Below, piece after piece: positions 16,296 through 17,930 of a DNA stretch of 17,930 nt. The stretch spans positions 1-17,930 of the forward strand of contig JAPXLT010000065.1 of the NCBI GenBank assembly GCA_033809415.1. Direction: 5' to 3'. The translations under genes were made by a program, and so were the position numbers. How positions within the stretch are numbered: the first letter of the stretch is position 1; each line of letters starts with the position of its first letter. The notes beneath the pieces are model-generated. The model was given only the letters and a program-made list of their open reading frames with translations, did no database searches and was not told the origin of the DNA. The DNA is from JAQVUB01 sp033809415 (lineage in GTDB: Bacteria; Verrucomicrobiota; Lentisphaeria; Oligosphaerales; Oligosphaeraceae).

Positions 16296-16343
16296 TTTTT
16301 CGTGCTACTATCACTCGACTTCTTGTTTTTTGGGAAAAATTTT
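16296..16343 (-). repeat. Dispersed ~47-bp leader-like repeat, copy 2
   Basis: It starts one base after the waaF-like stop codon. It matches 17676-17723 at about 41 of 48 positions, sharing CTACTATCAC and TCTTGTTTTTTGGGAAA. Relative to the copies placed upstream of genes it is reversed, and it loses the CCCA/TGGG pairing. Confidence 0.85.
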
Positions 16344-16406
16344 CTGAAAAACAATCTTCAAGTCATTGGCACACAATCGTTTGTCCGATTGATCCGAATG
16401 ATTGTA

Positions 16407-16499
16407 GTGCCTTTACAAGGCACTGTCTTTGGGGGATTCTCCACCCCAGGCTAAAGCCTGGGGTTAAGCATGGTTAAGCACCTACGGCGCAAAGCATTA
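16407..16499 (-). repeat. Three-hairpin repeat element, copy B (inverted)
   Basis: This is the inverted partner of 14241-14333. The middle hairpin (16444-16463) is identical; one outer hairpin (16478-16490) has a C-to-T change giving a G-T wobble; the other (16407-16423) reads GTGCCTTTACAAGGCAC, which differs from its partner by two compensated pairs. Near-identical 13-mers flank it: TGATCCGAATGAT (16390-16402) and TGATCCGGATGAT (16503-16515). Confidence 0.85.
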
Positions 16500-16570
16500 T
16501 GCTGATCCGGATGATCTGACCGATCCGTCGGAGAAAACAACAGCCAAAACCACAAATCCGCGTGCAATCT

Positions 16571-16690
16571 CATCCGTCAAAGCAGCACCCCTACAAATTT
16601 TCCGAGTTTTCCGTGCTTTCCGTGGACAAAAAATAGGTTGTGGGCGTCAGCCCACGCCAAGCCTTTTCGTGCCTTTCGTTGTTAAGAAAG
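16571..16690 (+). repeat. Dispersed repeat R1, full-length copy 2
   Basis: This copy pairs with 9578-9698 along its whole length and with 4765-4826 and 14366-14398 in part. It keeps the best hairpin, GTGGGC GTCA GCCCAC at 16640-16655. Its 3' end, GTTAAG, supplies the stop codon of the minus-strand dehydrogenase gene. Confidence 0.8.
16628..16655 (-). terminator. Candidate intrinsic terminator of the dehydrogenase gene
   Basis: Read on the minus strand, GTGGGC (16655-16650), a TGAC loop and GCCCAC (16645-16640) form a 6-bp GC-rich stem. A run of six T (complement of 16628-16633) follows after 6 nt. It lies 27 nt beyond the stop codon. The spacing to the T-run is a little long, so strength is uncertain. 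Confidence 0.5.
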
Positions 16691-17665
16691 TACTTTTGGA
16701 TTGACGATATTGACTGGTTTGCCCTGGCAGAATCTGCGGATGTTGTCGAAGGTGATATCGAGCAGGCGGCGCCGGGCATTGAGTCCAGCCCAGGCGACAT
16801 GCGGCGTAATCAGGCAGTTTTTTGCATTCAGCAGGGGATTATCGACCGGTGGCGGTTCGATCGAGAGGACATCCAGTGCCGCTGCTGCCAGATGACCGCT
16901 ATTCAAGGCTTCCGCAACAGCAGCTTCCTCGAGCAGGCCGCCGCGTGCGGTATTGACTAGGATGGCTCCGCGCTTCATCTGTTCGAGTGCCTGGCGATTG
17001 ATCATACGCACGGTTTCCGGGGTTTGCGGGCAATGCAGGGTAACTACATCGCTTTCGGCCAGCAAGGTTGCCAAATCGGTAAAACGAACACTGCTGTCGG
17101 TTTGTGGCGTACGGGTATTGACTAGGACTTTCATCCCGAAAGTGCGGGCAACTGCGGCAACCGAACGCCCAATCGCGCCATAGCCGACAATTCCAAGGGT
17201 CATGCCCTCCAGTTCCCGAATGGATTCCAGGTAGAAGGTAAAATCACGGGAACGACACCAGGCGCCGTCCGCCACTGCCCGGGCATAACTGCCGATATGA
17301 TGCAATAGTTGCAGCAGTACCGCAAAGACATGCTGCGTGACCGATGAAGTCGAATAATTCGGCACATTGCAGACCAGTATGCCCAACTCCGTAGCAGCGT
17401 CCAGATCAATGATATTGTAGCCGGTAGCCAGGACGGAGATCAGCCGCAATTCCGGCAATGCTTCGAGTATATCCCGAGTCAACACCACCTTGTTAGTCAG
17501 CACAATTTCTGCACCGGCTGCGCGTTCGAGAACTTCCGCCTTGGACTCCGTACGCTCCCAGATTGTGCAATGCCCGAATTCCTCGAGCGGTTCCCAGCTG
17601 TAATCGCCCGGATTGGTCACATAGGCATCCAATATGACAATGTTCGGTTTGCGTTGTTCCACCAT
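16682..17665 (-). CDS. D-2-hydroxyacid dehydrogenase, glycerate dehydrogenase-like
   Basis: A 327-aa cytoplasmic NAD(P)H-dependent oxidoreductase that should interconvert a 2-keto acid, such as hydroxypyruvate or glyoxylate, and its D-2-hydroxy acid. The N-terminus (NIVILDAYVTNPGDYSWEPL) is that of the HprA-like branch. The nucleotide-binding motif is GYGAIG at 161-166. The catalytic triad is Arg241 (NTARGG), Glu270 (DVLSIEPP) and His289 (TPHVAWAG). ATG 17665 has AAGAGA 8 nt upstream and begins the conserved domain; the open frame runs back to 17836, but that extension is translated from an ATGGAC repeat array and a dispersed repeat. The gene is convergent with accD-waaF. Substrate is not settled by sequence. 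Confidence 0.9.
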   Translation of the reverse strand: MVEQRKPNIVILDAYVTNPGDYSWEPLEEFGHCTIWERTESKAEVLERAAGAEIVLTNKVVLTRDILEALPELRLISVLATGYNIIDLDAATELGILVCNVPNYSTSSVTQHVFAVLLQLLHHIGSYARAVADGAWCRSRDFTFYLESIRELEGMTLGIVGYGAIGRSVAAVARTFGMKVLVNTRTPQTDSSVRFTDLATLLAESDVVTLHCPQTPETVRMINRQALEQMKRGAILVNTARGGLLEEAAVAEALNSGHLAAAALDVLSIEPPPVDNPLLNAKNCLITPHVAWAGLNARRRLLDITFDNIRRFCQGKPVNIVNPKVLS

Positions 17666-17675
17666 AGAATATCTC

Positions 17676-17723
17676 TTTTTCGTACTACTATCACCCAGAA
17701 TCTTGTTTTTTGGGAAAGATTTT
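17676..17723 (-). repeat. Dispersed ~47-bp leader-like repeat, copy 3
   Basis: It lies in sense orientation 10 nt upstream of the dehydrogenase start codon, on the minus strand, and so within its probable 5' leader. It matches 16296-16343 and, more loosely, 36-82. Its minus strand keeps a CCCA/TGGG pairing like the hairpin of copy 1. Confidence 0.85.
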
Positions 17724-17725
17724 TT

Positions 17726-17905
17726 ATGGACGATGGACAGGGACAAGAATGGACACGATGGACTGAATGGACAAGAATGGACTGCTGAATGGACTGCTGA
17801 ATGGACAATGGACGATGGACAGGAATGGACACGCACAGCAGGTGAGATTTTTTGTGCCTGTCCATTCGTCCATTAAACGTCAAGTCCATCCACTTCCATC
17901 CATCC
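17726..17905. repeat. ATGGAC-based degenerate array with long hairpin
   Basis: About twelve ATGGAC or GGACA motifs occur between 17726 and 17830 at variable 7-10 nt spacing, followed by the complementary motif GTCCAT between 17859 and 17905. AATGGACGATGGACAGG (17807-17823) pairs with 17857-17874 across 17 bp with a single bulged T and a 33-nt loop. ATGGACGATGGACAGG also occurs at 17726-17741, so the array contains a longer internal duplication. The remainder to the window end holds nothing recognisable. Confidence 0.8.
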
Positions 17906-17930
17906 CGTCACCTTTCCCTCCGTGCCTCTG

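Larger units (their letters stand above)
16296..16681. other. Convergent intergenic region rich in repeats, no gene
   Basis: This 386-bp gap lies between the convergent waaF-like and dehydrogenase genes. It is almost entirely repeats: the ~47-bp repeat (16296-16343), the inverted three-hairpin element (16407-16499) and a full R1 copy (16571-16690) that runs into the dehydrogenase stop codon. Positions 16344-16389 and 16516-16570 show nothing I can identify. Confidence 0.75.

Noticed and set aside
17666..17836. 57-residue N-terminal extension of the dehydrogenase
   Set aside because: It is translated from the ATGGAC array and a dispersed repeat; the conserved domain starts at ATG 17665, which has its own ribosome site.

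Overview
The window most resembles a chromosomal segment of a Lentisphaerota (Victivallales-like) bacterium. The evidence is a pseudopilin with the FTLIELLVVIAIIAILAS signature and an ALNKAREKA continuation, two exported DUF4838 proteins in one cluster, an AraC regulator beside them, divergent glycoside hydrolases, and many short dispersed intergenic repeats. Taxonomy is inferred from protein style only.

Positions 1-12433 form a co-directional (+) carbohydrate-utilisation region. In order it holds an AraC-type regulator with a cupin sensor, a pseudopilin with an H-X9-DG tail, a large secreted DUF4838 protein with a C-terminal jelly-roll domain, and a decayed M19 dipeptidase remnant. Then come a secreted protein of unknown family coupled by a 4-nt ATGA overlap to a second secreted DUF4838 protein, a HexD-type GH20 hydrolase with a frameshifted 3' end, and a leaderless GH106-like hydrolase. 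The layout suggests that exported DUF4838 enzymes or binding proteins act on a glycan outside the cytoplasm, and that the GH20 and GH106-like enzymes finish the work inside. The substrate cannot be read from the sequence.

Positions 12434-17930 hold housekeeping genes separated by repeat-rich gaps. proA (-) converges on the GH106-like gene across an array of 24 heptamers that fills the gap exactly from stop codon to stop codon. accD and a waaF-like GT9 gene (+) overlap by 11 nt. A glycerate-dehydrogenase-like D-2-hydroxyacid dehydrogenase (-) converges on them.

The most unusual content is non-coding. There is a pair of inverted three-hairpin elements whose outer hairpin differs by two compensatory base-pair changes. 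A dispersed repeat of about 120 bp lies just 3' of genes and can form terminator-like hairpins. A leader-like repeat of about 47 bp occurs three times. A 24-bp perfect inverted repeat is built from two facing copies of one repeat. There is also a C10A7 tract just upstream of accD and an ATGGAC-based array able to fold into a long hairpin. The dipeptidase remnant and the GH20 frameshift show ongoing decay in the accessory half. No tRNA, rRNA, CRISPR array, transposase or integrase was seen.
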